The position numbers and the translations under genes are program-made. The notes below the pieces were generated by a model that saw only the letters and a list, made by a program, of their open reading frames with translations, was not told where the DNA came from and did not search any database. From Blattamonas nauphoetae (taxonomy: Eukaryota > Preaxostyla > Oxymonadida): a stretch of 64,000 nt of DNA. The stretch lies in contig JARBJD010000146.1 in NCBI GenBank assembly GCA_033064195.1, positions 1 through 64,000 on the forward strand, read 5' to 3'. This document shows positions 55,231 to 64,000 of the stretch, piece by piece. Every line of letters starts with the position of its first letter. The stretch's first letter is position 1.

Positions 55231-55510
55231 GTTGAAGTATGATACCTCGACGTAATTTCCCTTGATACTCAGGCAAAATGGTGCCCTCGTGACTGATGCG
55301 TAGAACGAATTGAAGGTTGAATTGGAGACGGTGGATTTCTAGGAATCCGCCCCGGGGTTCACTGTGGGCATCACTTCAATGTGACCGTAAATCATGCCCC
55401 CCAATACCTTAGCCCTTCAAGGAATTCGCCAGCAGCAGTCATTGAGTAGGATCATGATAGATTGATCCCCAAAGGAGTATCGGGTTGTCCTACGGTACAA
55501 TCATACAAAC
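55231..55510 (+). repeat. SINE-like structured repeat, copy B
   Basis: Nearly identical to copy A and in direct orientation 70 bp downstream. Its middle differs: ggtggatttctaggaatccgcc can form an 8-bp hairpin like a long variable arm. A gaatgatt simple-sequence tail follows. The next ORF starts 223 bp downstream. Confidence 0.6.
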
Positions 55511-55732
55511 TTGAAAAATTGAATGATGAATGATTGAATGATTGAAAAATGAATGAATGAATGAAGAAGTCGAAAGTAGGCACTGCAAGGAAGAAAGAAA
55601 CAAAAAAGAAAGAAGCAAGATGAAAGCTGGCACAACAAGAAAGAATCAAGGAACAAGAAATAAAAAGTTCCAACTCCTCACTTCACCTTTCATTTATGTT
55701 TTTAATTTTTTTGATTTTTTAATTTGTATTAA

Positions 55733-56074
55733 ATGACAACAGTGAATACTACATATGTCTCGCTAAAGACTTCGAACCCTCCAAAGGGGAGTGAAAAACG
55801 TCGAACAGAAGCCAAGCAAGCTTTGATTCAGTCAATGAAAGAGGAGAACTGTGAACTTGTTTCTGAGTATGTCAGACATAATATCCCAGTCATCTATGTT
55901 CATGAAGGAGTTGAGTGGAGAATAAAACCAAAGTTGTGGAATCAAGGAAACAGACCACACATGTCACAACGTCGACACTACACTCAATCGTTTGTGGAGA
56001 ATGAACTGAGGAAGTACAACTGTGAGCTCGTTGGTGAGTACAAGCAGGTTCCTGTTCCTACAGAGATGTTTTAG
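55733..56074 (+). CDS. Element part: small protein with two CELV-EY repeats
   Basis: 113 codons. Two repeats around CELVSEYVRHNIPVIYVHEG and CELVGEY, with a KLWNQGNRPHMS stretch between them, resemble short repeats found in some large-DNA-virus and phage endonuclease-associated proteins. The function is unknown. It is the first plus-strand part of the Polinton-type element. Confidence 0.5.
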   Translation: MTTVNTTYVSLKTSNPPKGSEKRRTEAKQALIQSMKEENCELVSEYVRHNIPVIYVHEGVEWRIKPKLWNQGNRPHMSQRRHYTQSFVENELRKYNCELVGEYKQVPVPTEMF

Positions 56075-56159
56075 GGGTGTTCAGAGTGTTCACGAAACTA
56101 TCGCTGATTTTCTTTATTCAAATTTTTTATATTGCATATGAAGAGTAGGTCCAGTTAGT

Positions 56160-56455
56160 GCAAGTGTGAGACCTCGACGTAATGTTCCAAGATACTCAGG
56201 CTAAATGGTGCCCTCGTGACTGATGCGTAGAACGAATTGAAGGTTGGATTGGAGACGGTGGATTTCTAGGAATCCGCCCCGGGGTTCATGTTGGCTTCAG
56301 ATTCTCGACAGAGAATTTGTCCGTAAATCATGCCCACCCAAGACTTATCCCTTCAAGGAATTCGCTATTCTCTGTGAGAGCGTAGCAGTCATTGAGAAGG
56401 ATTGAGATAGATCGTCCCCAAAGGGGTATCGGGTTTTCCATAGGAAACTTACACG
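56160..56455 (+). repeat. SINE-like structured repeat, copy C
   Basis: A more diverged ~295-bp copy of the unit at 54884 and 55231 that keeps ggtgccctcgtgactgatgc, the hairpin ggtggatttctaggaatccg, ttcaaggaattcgc and the terminal gtatcgggtt block. Its centre differs, with the self-complementary attctcgacagagaat. It sits between two parts of the Polinton-type element, about 50 bp before the next start. Confidence 0.55.
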
Positions 56456-56664
56456 AACATATACAGGAACTACTCAACGGCTATTTTTGTCTTTTTCAAT
56501 TTCAATGAAAGAGAAAATAAAAATGACACGACAAAAATACAATTCACAAATGATAGAGAAAATGATTGATAACAATCTTGCGTCATCCATTGAGAATTCG
56601 TCAGTGATTAATTCACTTCAGAACAACAGAAGCACACAAGACAGCGATATCTTCAATACAGAGA

Positions 56665-57381
56665 GTGGTGAGCACAAATGGATCGATCACGACACCAGAA
56701 ATTGGAGGATTGATCAACGTGAATGGAGCGAAGTGGAATATATCAGAAGGATCACATCCAAAGTATCCTGGAACATATCCATCATCAACATTCTCGTCAG
56801 GAATATCAATCTCACAATCACTTGCAGAAACTTCAGGAATTCAGTTCAATGGTGATGGCATCGTAATGTGGTCTCCCTGTGACAAACCAGCATTGTATTA
56901 CTACGATGAGGACACAGGTTCAGGAGTGTTTTCAATTTCCACAACAGGAAGTTTTTCTCAGCTGTCAGACAGAAGAGTCAAAAGTTATATTGAACCATAC
57001 CCTGATGTTCTTGAGCAATTGAATAAAGTCGAAATCGTACGCTACCAATTCAACACATTCGACTCGAAGATCAACAAAGTCACAAAACAAATTGAGAATG
57101 AGACGGATGAAGAACACTTGAAGAACTGCAAAGAGAAATGTGAATGTCTGAAGAAGGAAAGTGAGAAGAAACATATTGGTGTGATTGCACAACAGATCCA
57201 AGAGATCTTTCCTGAAGTCGTGAATGATTCGAATCCAGACTGTCTTCAAGTTGATTATGCTGAACTCCCTTGCTTCTGTATCAAAGCCATTCAGGAATTA
57301 TGTTCTATTGTCGGACATCAACAGTCAATCATCAATGAACTGATCCAAAAATATCATTCACTGATCAATATTCCAACATGA
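56665..57381 (+). CDS. Element part: fibre-like protein with peptidase S74 domain
   Basis: The C-terminal half is a clear intramolecular-chaperone (peptidase S74) domain: SDRRVKSYIE (101-110, with the self-cleavage Ser and the nearby Lys), KKHIGVIAQQIQEIFPEVV (168-186) and VDYAELPCFCIKAIQEL (196-212), then a coiled tail. In phages this domain trimerizes and releases tail spikes and fibres; in virus-like elements it marks surface fibres. The N-terminal part is Gly/Ser-rich and beta-like. The region belongs to a Polinton-type fossil whose intactness is not assessed here. Confidence 0.8.
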   Translation: MVSTNGSITTPEIGGLINVNGAKWNISEGSHPKYPGTYPSSTFSSGISISQSLAETSGIQFNGDGIVMWSPCDKPALYYYDEDTGSGVFSISTTGSFSQLSDRRVKSYIEPYPDVLEQLNKVEIVRYQFNTFDSKINKVTKQIENETDEEHLKNCKEKCECLKKESEKKHIGVIAQQIQEIFPEVVNDSNPDCLQVDYAELPCFCIKAIQELCSIVGHQQSIINELIQKYHSLINIPT

Positions 57382-57775
57382 GATCAACCAGAAACTCATA
57401 ATACTCCTTGATTATTTTTCCATTGACTGTCTCGGTTGTTTCCATCTCGATAGATTCACCAGAACTGTCTTTGAACCAGATCTTCACAATTGATTGTCGA
57501 GTGCTAAATTCCCACTTCTTTCGCTTCGCAATCTGTTCGTTACAGAAGGCAACATATGAATCATTGTGTGCGTCAGTTTGAATCCAATCACCATGGATTG
57601 TGATGTGCTGAGGAATATCTTTTGAAATGACAGTTGTACCACTACCAATTTCTTCCTTCACATGAATGAGTTTGCAGTCGAGGAAGTAGATGTATTTTTG
57701 TTTTCTGGAATTGGTAAAATCAGGAGGGAGTTGAGCAGTGTGAGAATTCTGAATTGAGAAGTATCGCTTCACCAT
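57365..57775 (-). CDS. Element part: 136-residue protein, possible minor structural
   Basis: No motif is recognised. It is beta-rich (IYFLDCKLIHVKEE, QHITIHGDWIQTD) and lies between the fibre-like and capsid-like parts, where minor capsid proteins often sit. A structural role is only a guess from position. Confidence 0.45.
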   Translation of the reverse strand: MVKRYFSIQNSHTAQLPPDFTNSRKQKYIYFLDCKLIHVKEEIGSGTTVISKDIPQHITIHGDWIQTDAHNDSYVAFCNEQIAKRKKWEFSTRQSIVKIWFKDSSGESIEMETTETVNGKIIKEYYEFLVDLMLEY

Positions 57776-57815
57776 TTATGTTTTCTACAACAATAAAATA
57801 TCATTTTTCATTCTT

Positions 57816-58637
57816 CTAATATCCTCTCTTCACTTCTTCGTATGCTTCTTGGAGTCGACGATCAATGACATATCGCACTCGTGGTTGTCCATTCTCAATC
57901 CAGAACAACCAATATGTTGCTTGATGTAGTGCTAGAATTGGAGGAGGAGGTCCATCTTTGGTTGATGTGAAATATGGATCCAGTTCACCCTGATTGATTG
58001 GTGTTCCTCTGTAAACAATATTCACTGATTCTGCTGTTGAAATACCTTCTTCTCCACCAGCAATTTCACTTCGATCGGTTGGAACCATAAATGTGAAAGA
58101 AGTTGCATCCGTTACTGGTTTTGTTCTCTTATATTCCTTTGCTTTATAGTCAAACATTCGAGTTGAACAAATTGAATTTTCAAACTCTTCTGTTGCGGAA
58201 CAACCAATGAAATCACCATTCACCATCATCATTTGATAGAACTCTGGTGAGATTGTTGACATTGGGAAATTGGGAAAGTTTGAACCAAGCATTTCGAATT
58301 GACCAACATAGTGAGGATTTCTGAAGACTGTACATTCGTTTGGTCTTTCAGGGAATAAGCACATAAGATTCATGAGATTGTTGAGTTTGATACTTATGTT
58401 TGATCTTACTCCCATTGCGTTCGCTTTTGTTTGGAATGATTGTGTGTCAATTCTTTCTGCTTTCATGACATACAGAGTCTTCGAATAAGTGTTGAAGAGG
58501 GATTGTTTCGTTGCATCAGTGATTTGATATCCGTAACAAATAGTTGAGACTTTATCAACTGATGAAGAAAGAACAGTGCAAGTGTATTCAACGGCGACAA
58601 CCTCTGCGACTCTACTGGCATTTGGAGTAGACTCCAT
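57816..58637 (-). CDS. Element part: candidate major capsid protein
   Basis: 273 codons, beta-rich with aromatic and Pro turns (HYVGQFEMLGSNFPNFPM, VYRGTPINQGELDPYF, YWLFWIENGQPRVRYVI). It lies next to the packaging ATPase, the usual place for the double-jelly-roll capsid gene of Polintons. Assignment rests on context and composition; a profile or fold search would be decisive. Confidence 0.5.
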   Translation of the reverse strand: MESTPNASRVAEVVAVEYTCTVLSSSVDKVSTICYGYQITDATKQSLFNTYSKTLYVMKAERIDTQSFQTKANAMGVRSNISIKLNNLMNLMCLFPERPNECTVFRNPHYVGQFEMLGSNFPNFPMSTISPEFYQMMMVNGDFIGCSATEEFENSICSTRMFDYKAKEYKRTKPVTDATSFTFMVPTDRSEIAGGEEGISTAESVNIVYRGTPINQGELDPYFTSTKDGPPPPILALHQATYWLFWIENGQPRVRYVIDRRLQEAYEEVKRGY

Positions 58638-58681
58638 TTCTTGGTAGCTTTCAGTACAGGATTTCCTATCTGTGTAAATTC

Positions 58682-59539
58682 TTGCGTTACGGGAGAAAAG
58701 TCACCCTCAGACATCAAGAACATGTTGGATTGAGTGAAGTGTCAAATCGGAATGTTTCTCATGAAGTGCAATCACAAATTCATCCAGACCTAAATTTCAA
58801 TCGCAACAGTGTGAATGTCCTGGTTGGAAATAGAGGAAGTGGAAAAACATTCAATGCTCTTCGAGAGGTTGCCAAGCTCCAGAATGTTCAAGTTCGGAAT
58901 GAACTCTTTCACTTGTTTGTCTTCGTCACTGATAAGAACATCGATCAAACATTCGATAAATTCAAACCAATACTGACTGTTCCTTCTGTGAAGGTCAAGT
59001 ATGATGATGCACTTCCATTTCTGTTGGAACTCTCCGAATCAAAAGCTGCATATGAAGAAATTATTGACAATCAGTGGCAAAACAGAATCACAGATGAATG
59101 CAGAGAGAATCTCTTTGACTCACTTTACATTGATGACTTCTCAGTGAAGAATCTCCAAACGATTATCCTTCTTGATGACTGTCGTAGGATCCTAGGTGAA
59201 CGTTGAACATCCAAAAATAGAATGACAATGATGGACTTACTACTGGAGAATCGACAACCAAAGTTCACATTCTTTCTGACGATGCATGAGCTCTTCAGTT
59301 TGTCAGCAGATATGAAGTCAAACATTGATTCAATGTGGATCTTTGGAGGATTCAATAAAGAACGAATCAGTAGAGTCTATCCTCAGTTGAACTCCCCAAT
59401 TGATATTCAACACTTCTGGAATGTCTACCAAAGGAAACAAAAGTGTGAAGCAGTCATTCTTCGATACAATACTGATGGAGTTGCACTGACTGAGATCAAC
59501 AAAGATGGGTTAATCAGAAGGGTCAGAGAACCTTGCTAA
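58682..59539 (+). pseudogene. Element part: FtsK/HerA-type packaging ATPase region
   Basis: Walker A GNRGSGKT (about residue 49 of the first frame), Walker B TIILLDD, and the downstream FFLTMHELFSLSAD and MWIFGGFNKERIS blocks match the A32-like genome-packaging ATPases of Polintons and related viruses. The region appears broken. In intact relatives the enzyme pumps DNA into capsids. Confidence 0.78.
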
Positions 59540-59554
59540 AGGCGTCGCACTCGC

Positions 59555-59905
59555 CTAGTCGGCGATCTCTTGTAGAAGGTTCCCAATGGTCTCGTCAAGA
59601 CTTCGAAGCCTCATACTGAGAGTATCTGTCAACGCTCGAATTGATTCTTCAATGTCTGAAAGTCTCTGATCAATCGAAAGTGAGTTGGAGTCACCGATGT
59701 TCTCTGAACTTGATTTCCTCAGAGCAATCTCACCTCTTATTTTTGTGATTCTGTATCCATCGATTCTGATTAACCTTTTCAGTTTCTGAGTTGTGTATTT
59801 ATTCAGTTCTTCTCTGTTCTTTTCCAAATGTCTCTGACAGTCATAGATGTTTTCAAAACATTTCTGTTCGGGATCAAACGGTTCTAAAATTGTCAATGAT
59901 GACAT
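59555..59905 (-). CDS. Element part: coiled-coil protein, unknown
   Basis: 116 codons, highly charged, with a C-terminal heptad-like run (QRLSDIEESIRALTDTLSM). It lies tail to tail with the ATPase region and upstream of the integrase part. No family recognised. Confidence 0.5.
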   Translation of the reverse strand: MSSLTILEPFDPEQKCFENIYDCQRHLEKNREELNKYTTQKLKRLIRIDGYRITKIRGEIALRKSSSENIGDSNSLSIDQRLSDIEESIRALTDTLSMRLRSLDETIGNLLQEIAD

Positions 59906-59940
59906 TTCAATGGAATAAAAATATTCGAAACAGTTTTGAT

Positions 59941-61158
59941 TTAAACTAAATTGAATTCACATATGAACTCAGGAGTTAAATTGTCAATTGAGTCTGCATG
60001 GAACTTTGTGTGTTGAATGGGAACGTACACTATTTTTGGTAGACATGTGAGTCCATTCAGAAGTTTTGCCACCACATTTCCGTGTTTGTACTCAATGAAT
60101 TGTCCAACAAATTGAAACTGTCTTCGCTTCTTCTGAAACTTGGCAACAGTCTTGTCCAAGTCAAGGTGAATCAACAGAATATTTCCTGGCTTGTACCGCC
60201 ACAGCAGTTGTGATGTCTGATGTCTTTGGATGTTCTTCAATTGCTCTTCACAACTGGAGATGTACAAAGCTTCAATCTCTCTATTGTTTTGTGCTTGCTG
60301 TGGTGTGAACTTGTTCCAGTACGCTCGATGAGGAGTCATGTTGTAGTATTCAACCATCTGATTCATCAATGAATGATTTGCCATCTGTGTTGCATTGTCT
60401 TGGAATCCATCTCTGATTGTTCTGATCACTCGATCGACAATTCGATTGTGATTTGTGAATGGTGAACTTGTGAAATATGTACTGACATTCTGATCCTTGA
60501 AAAACTCTGATGCTTCTCCACTTGTCCATGCTGCTTCTCCATCACCTCGAACGTTGTTGACATGAACTACACGATGATTAATCAGATCGTTGATTGCAGT
60601 CTTGACTTTGCTCCATGATTTATCCAGAACTGGAATGACAACCAGGTATTTAGTGTTGATGTTAATTGCGAAGAGGTAAATCTGAAGAACTGTTTTCGAC
60701 GTTGGTGATTGAATGAAAACGAGATCAATTTCCCATGATCCGAACTTGGGAGAGAAGTATGGTCGATCACAATTCTGTGGAACCTTTCTGTCTGAAGTCT
60801 TCTGTGGATCACCAGTAATTGCCTTTGACATGAATTGCATTTTTGATCGAAATGGATACACGATTTTTTCAGTTGTTTTATGCATCATTGGTTGATCAAT
60901 AATCATTCTGTCACTTCCTTTTTCTCTCTGAATTTTCCTCGGATGTGCTACACTCCAGCTGTGTTCATATTCCTCATACCAATCCTGAAATGATCTTCCT
61001 CCGAATGGGATTTGTTTTGTGTGAGTCAGAATGAAGGTATGATCATCGTTCGCAATAGTTCTGTTAATTGAGGCTCGAACAAATGTGTCTCTGTTCATTT
61101 TATTTGCATCCAGAATGTGTGAGGTAATAAAGTGTTCCATTTGCTTTAGATTATTCAA
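59941..61158 (-). CDS. Element part: Polinton-type rve integrase
   Basis: 405 codons. The core has acidic residues in DDE-like positions, in SWEIDLVFIQ (145), VRGDGEAAW (206) and NRIVDRVIRTIRD (242), followed by HRAYWNKFTPQQAQ, typical of the end of the rve fold, and a C-terminal basic SH3-like segment (LLWRYKPGNILLIHLD, FVGQFIEYKHGNVVAKL). Such enzymes integrate the linear element. The order next to the polymerase fits the family. Confidence 0.85.
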   Translation of the reverse strand: MNNLKQMEHFITSHILDANKMNRDTFVRASINRTIANDDHTFILTHTKQIPFGGRSFQDWYEEYEHSWSVAHPRKIQREKGSDRMIIDQPMMHKTTEKIVYPFRSKMQFMSKAITGDPQKTSDRKVPQNCDRPYFSPKFGSWEIDLVFIQSPTSKTVLQIYLFAININTKYLVVIPVLDKSWSKVKTAINDLINHRVVHVNNVRGDGEAAWTSGEASEFFKDQNVSTYFTSSPFTNHNRIVDRVIRTIRDGFQDNATQMANHSLMNQMVEYYNMTPHRAYWNKFTPQQAQNNREIEALYISSCEEQLKNIQRHQTSQLLWRYKPGNILLIHLDLDKTVAKFQKKRRQFQFVGQFIEYKHGNVVAKLLNGLTCLPKIVYVPIQHTKFHADSIDNLTPEFICEFNLV

Positions 61159-61179
61159 TATTGAGTTCTCAGCTTTGAT

Positions 61180-61782
61180 TTATTCATCTTCTGAATCATT
61201 TCTCTGTTGATGATCAAACAATCCCTTCATATGTGCCAATTTATTGAGAACTTGTTGTGTCGTAGGTTCGAACCTCCTCTCTTTCGATGGGAATTCATAT
61301 CCTGATTCAATCGATTTCAAGTTTCTCTTCAGTCCAGGAGGAATCAGATATTCAGGTGGTTCTATTGCTATTGGTCTTTGCACTGGAATTTGGATTTGTC
61401 TTGCCTCTGCAGGGCTTCGAACTCTTGGTGAGAGAATTGGGATTGGCGTCACTACCTGATTGTACTTTCGATGATATTTTTGATACTTTTTGTATGCTGT
61501 TTCACATCTCACATCACTAACACGTTTTCCCAAGAATTCAATCAGAAACTGTGAGACTACTTTTGTTCCATCTGAGAGAGTTAACTTTGGAGAGAGATCT
61601 CCATTGAACCAATCCTCAAAATATGTCTCGTCGTTTGCAACATATTCTCCATGTGAATCATAGACATCATATACTGGTAAAGTGTTGGTTCTATTGAACT
61701 TGACATTGAATATTTTCTCATTAGAGTGTTGTGTGCAATTCAGCAACCTATCCACTAATATATTGAACCGTTGTGTGTTCAT
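61180..61782 (-). CDS. Element part: 200-residue protein, unknown
   Basis: A folded-looking N-terminal half (YFEDWFNGDLSPKLTLSDGT) is followed by a Pro-rich linker (VTPIPILSPRVRSP, PPEYLIPPGLKR) and an acidic C-terminus. It lies between integrase and polymerase. No family recognised; a DNA-replication or terminal-protein role would be speculation. Confidence 0.5.
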   Translation of the reverse strand: MNTQRFNILVDRLLNCTQHSNEKIFNVKFNRTNTLPVYDVYDSHGEYVANDETYFEDWFNGDLSPKLTLSDGTKVVSQFLIEFLGKRVSDVRCETAYKKYQKYHRKYNQVVTPIPILSPRVRSPAEARQIQIPVQRPIAIEPPEYLIPPGLKRNLKSIESGYEFPSKERRFEPTTQQVLNKLAHMKGLFDHQQRNDSEDE

Positions 61783-61805
61783 TTATACAAAAATAAAGTT
61801 TGTGT

Positions 61806-64000
61806 TTATTCTATTTGATAATCAGTTGCTTTCAGTCCATAGATGAATGGAGGACATGATTCATTTTCAAGTACGATTGCTTTCAGATGAATTCCACTGA
61901 GACTGAGTTTCTGCTGTTGTATTTTGGCTATCTCAAATCCATTGCTGTCCTCATCGCTCACGATTCTTCTAGTCTGAAAGTTCAGTGTTGTCGTCACAGT
62001 TTTCTCTCCATTAAGGCACTTCACATAGTCGTTGCTTGTTTTTGTTGTTTTCTTCAATGACACTCCTTTGATCTTGCATTTCTCATCTAGTGAGTAACAC
62101 TTGGGTGCAAGACAGATCATCTGTTCACCTTCCTTTTCAATAGCTAGTCCCAACAGTTTCTTCTCATCATCAACTCCTTTTTCAGGATTTGGAAACCATT
62201 CATATTTGTGGGTATCATAGAATTCCTTGTCAGCAATCACGTGTTCAAATTGTTGATGAATTCCAGCACTTGGATCTCCACTAATTGCCCAATAAGCAGA
62301 GTCTGTGTCTCCCTCACAGAAATGGATCTTGTTCATGTCAAGACACTTGTACATGAAGTTGTAGATGAAATTCAGATACCAGAACTTGGCATTGTCGAGT
62401 GTGAATACTGCTTCTTGCAAACATGTTTTGCATGATGCTTTCTCTCTGTCTTCGATCACGATATAGTTGTCCTCATTGATCTCTCTTGTTGCCACAAATC
62501 CTTTCATCATCTGTTTCAAGTATGTTCTCTTCTCATTGCAGATTGTGATTGAGTTGTACTTCTCAGTGTTCATTCCATCATATCCGTAACTTCCATTCAA
62601 GTTGGTCTTACAGAACTGTTCCTTTCCTTTGTTTCCGATCTTCATTGCTTCTATTCGATCATTCATAAATGATGTCACAAACGGTTCAAATCCAGCGTGT
62701 CTCGAAATGACCATCACACTCTTAACGTCGTCCACAATGAAGTGACAGTAGTCGATGAGGAACCACAGATAGTATGTCGAAAAGAACATATACTGATCGT
62801 GTGTGCTCAAGAGTTGTGTCAATTTCCTTTGTTTATCATCAGTCTTCAATCCATGTTTCTTCATCAACGAATAGGTCTTCTCTCCAATGTTCTCTTCGGT
62901 TGTATTGACAACGATGTTCCTGAAGATTGGTGGGAAGTTAATGAAATCATTGACGTGCTTCTCGTCTATGTGTCCTTTCAACTCTGCAACGAACAATGTC
63001 TTCTGATTTTTGTCCTCTACAATCTTACGACATTCTTTATCTCCTGTTGCTGTGTACAGACATCTTCCTGGCATATACATTCTGTGATTCGTGAATGGAT
63101 TGTTCTTGTTCTTGATTGATGAGAAAGCACTTGGATAGAGGGAATTAAAGTCAACACCACAGACGTGAGTCATTTTGTGTTCTGTATCTTTGGAAATGAC
63201 TCTGTTGTCTTCGAATGTGAAGTGATTGATCGGCGTCACGTCTTTGATGTTCTGTCTGTGCTGAACATTCGACAATCCACCAGTCACTGCTGCTCTCAAC
63301 TTGTGATAGGTCTGCTCGTGTGTCAGAGTCATAGGAAGTGATTTCCAGATGCAGTACTTTTTCAGTTGAATTCTCAATCTTGTGAGATGTCCATCATGGT
63401 CTGACTTGTAAGTGTTGCAGTAGTCACAGCAGATCTTCACATTCTCTTTAGAATGTCCTTTTGCATTGTCGAGTCTATCCAATGTTGGTTTGACTGCTTG
63501 TGTGAAGAGACACTTGCAGATATCGCACACTCTCTTGCACTGTTGAACGAACCAATCGTAGTCTGCTTCAGTGACATTTTTATCAGTATTGCGGTGAGCT
63601 TTCTGGTCTTGATAAATGTACGATGCAACTTTGTACTTCCAGTATTGTTTCGTGATTTTTATTTCACCAGATTGATCCACTCCATTGAAATCATCGTCGA
63701 TATCAAAGTCCTTGTAGGCACATGCATACTTGATTGCTGAAGCATTGGCTGAGAGTGAGAGATTGTGCAACATATCCACTTTGTACTGGAAGTTCAGATC
63801 AATCAGATTATCCAGAGGTGCAATCATGCATTCGACGTCTCTGATGTTGTAGAATTTCAGATAGTCCCATCTGTTCTTGAATCCTTGCTTCTTCCAATCA
63901 TCAAGGTAAAGTTTGTATTCACTGTCGGACATTTTACTGTTGTTCAGACTGGAATAGAATTCATATTTGGAGAATGGTTCTTGTTTGCTCAGTACTGTAT
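61806..64000 (-). CDS. Element part: protein-primed family B DNA polymerase (partial at window edge)
   Basis: The frame is open through the right edge; the ATG at 63932 is internal, since upstream codons also read as protein. Numbered from that Met: exonuclease motif III YNIRDVECM (28-36), polymerase motif A CGVDFNSLYPSAF (258-270), motif B KTNLNGSYGYDG (442-453) and motif C GDTDSAYW (541-548). Between exonuclease and motif A lies an HNH-like zinc module: CDIC (136-139), LDRLDNAKGHSKENV (151-165) and CCDYCN (168-173). It copies the linear element using a protein primer, as known for the family. Confidence 0.9.
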   Translation of the reverse strand, partial: TVLSKQEPFSKYEFYSSLNNSKMSDSEYKLYLDDWKKQGFKNRWDYLKFYNIRDVECMIAPLDNLIDLNFQYKVDMLHNLSLSANASAIKYACAYKDFDIDDDFNGVDQSGEIKITKQYWKYKVASYIYQDQKAHRNTDKNVTEADYDWFVQQCKRVCDICKCLFTQAVKPTLDRLDNAKGHSKENVKICCDYCNTYKSDHDGHLTRLRIQLKKYCIWKSLPMTLTHEQTYHKLRAAVTGGLSNVQHRQNIKDVTPINHFTFEDNRVISKDTEHKMTHVCGVDFNSLYPSAFSSIKNKNNPFTNHRMYMPGRCLYTATGDKECRKIVEDKNQKTLFVAELKGHIDEKHVNDFINFPPIFRNIVVNTTEENIGEKTYSLMKKHGLKTDDKQRKLTQLLSTHDQYMFFSTYYLWFLIDYCHFIVDDVKSVMVISRHAGFEPFVTSFMNDRIEAMKIGNKGKEQFCKTNLNGSYGYDGMNTEKYNSITICNEKRTYLKQMMKGFVATREINEDNYIVIEDREKASCKTCLQEAVFTLDNAKFWYLNFIYNFMYKCLDMNKIHFCEGDTDSAYWAISGDPSAGIHQQFEHVIADKEFYDTHKYEWFPNPEKGVDDEKKLLGLAIEKEGEQMICLAPKCYSLDEKCKIKGVSLKKTTKTSNDYVKCLNGEKTVTTTLNFQTRRIVSDEDSNGFEIAKIQQQKLSLSGIHLKAIVLENESCPPFIYGLKATDYQIE

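Larger units (their letters stand above)
55733..64000. mobile_element. Maverick/Polinton-type element, left part (continues past window)
   Basis: Nine consecutive parts include the family hallmarks: protein-primed family B DNA polymerase, retroviral-type integrase, FtsK/HerA-like packaging ATPase, a candidate capsid protein and a fibre-like protein with an S74 chaperone domain. The left boundary is not fixed and no terminal inverted repeat was found; it may lie anywhere between the Merlin remnant and 55733. The right end is outside the window. Most reading frames are long, so the copy looks fairly young, with roughly two to four breaks. A SINE-like repeat copy lies inside it. Confidence 0.85.

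Noticed and set aside
54884-56455. CRISPR array made of the repeated units
   Set aside because: Only three long, irregularly spaced units of ~290 bp with no short repeat-spacer pattern, in a eukaryotic context.
55733-64000. Integrated giant-virus or virophage fragment instead of a Polinton-type element
   Set aside because: Protein-primed polymerase, rve integrase and packaging ATPase together in a compact array fit Maverick/Polinton best, though a related virus class cannot be fully excluded without the missing right part.

Overview
The window looks like nuclear DNA of an anaerobic flagellate close to the oxymonads (Preaxostyla, for example Blattamonas). This is inferred from very long, almost intronless genes for secreted beta-helix / IPT-like receptors with a C-terminal kinase-like domain, ordinary genes with very short spliceosomal introns (32-102 bp, plus one of 373 bp), the standard genetic code (TAA, TAG and TGA are all used as stops), and Merlin and Maverick/Polinton elements. 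I ran no database search, so the host is an inference.

Layout. 1-8066 (minus) is a decayed beta-helix surface-protein gene with about eight frame changes, running off the left edge. 8150-18492 is a head-to-head inverted duplication of a beta-helix/IPT/TM/pseudokinase gene. The left copy has lost its signal-peptide end and the right copy has one in-frame TGA just before its membrane segment. 18503-25388 is a nest of transposon-like DNA: a 1.38 kb foldback element, a 1.5 kb element with TIRs, a 672 bp MITE with a 6-bp target duplication, and a 2.9 kb GC-rich element with a TAA duplication. 25923-30920 (minus) is a complete receptor-pseudokinase gene. 31547-33424 encodes a secreted protein of about 596 residues that is about 14 percent cysteine (three exons). 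33623-34857 (minus) is a five-exon Rho-family GTPase. 34867-51083 is a tandem duplication of another receptor-pseudokinase gene (2232 and 2516 codons) that differs by the number of a 300-bp internal repeat and contains a gene-conversion-like identical tract. 51084-55732 is gene-poor, with a decayed host gene, a broken Merlin transposase, tRNA-like sequences and two copies of a SINE-like repeat. 55733-64000 is the left part of a Maverick/Polinton-type element (S74 fibre-like protein, candidate capsid protein, packaging ATPase, integrase, protein-primed DNA polymerase) that continues past the right edge.

How it fits together. The dominant host theme is one receptor family: signal peptide, beta-helix and IPT-like ectodomain, one membrane span, and a cytoplasmic kinase C-lobe that keeps APE, the G-helix region and the RP motif but has lost HRD and DFG. 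Five members or relics occupy about 35 kb. They are shaped by inversion, tandem duplication, gene conversion, internal repeat expansion and localized divergence of one ectodomain segment, which is the kind of dynamics expected of surface-protein gene families. The Rho GTPase and the Cys-rich protein are ordinary, well-preserved genes between them.
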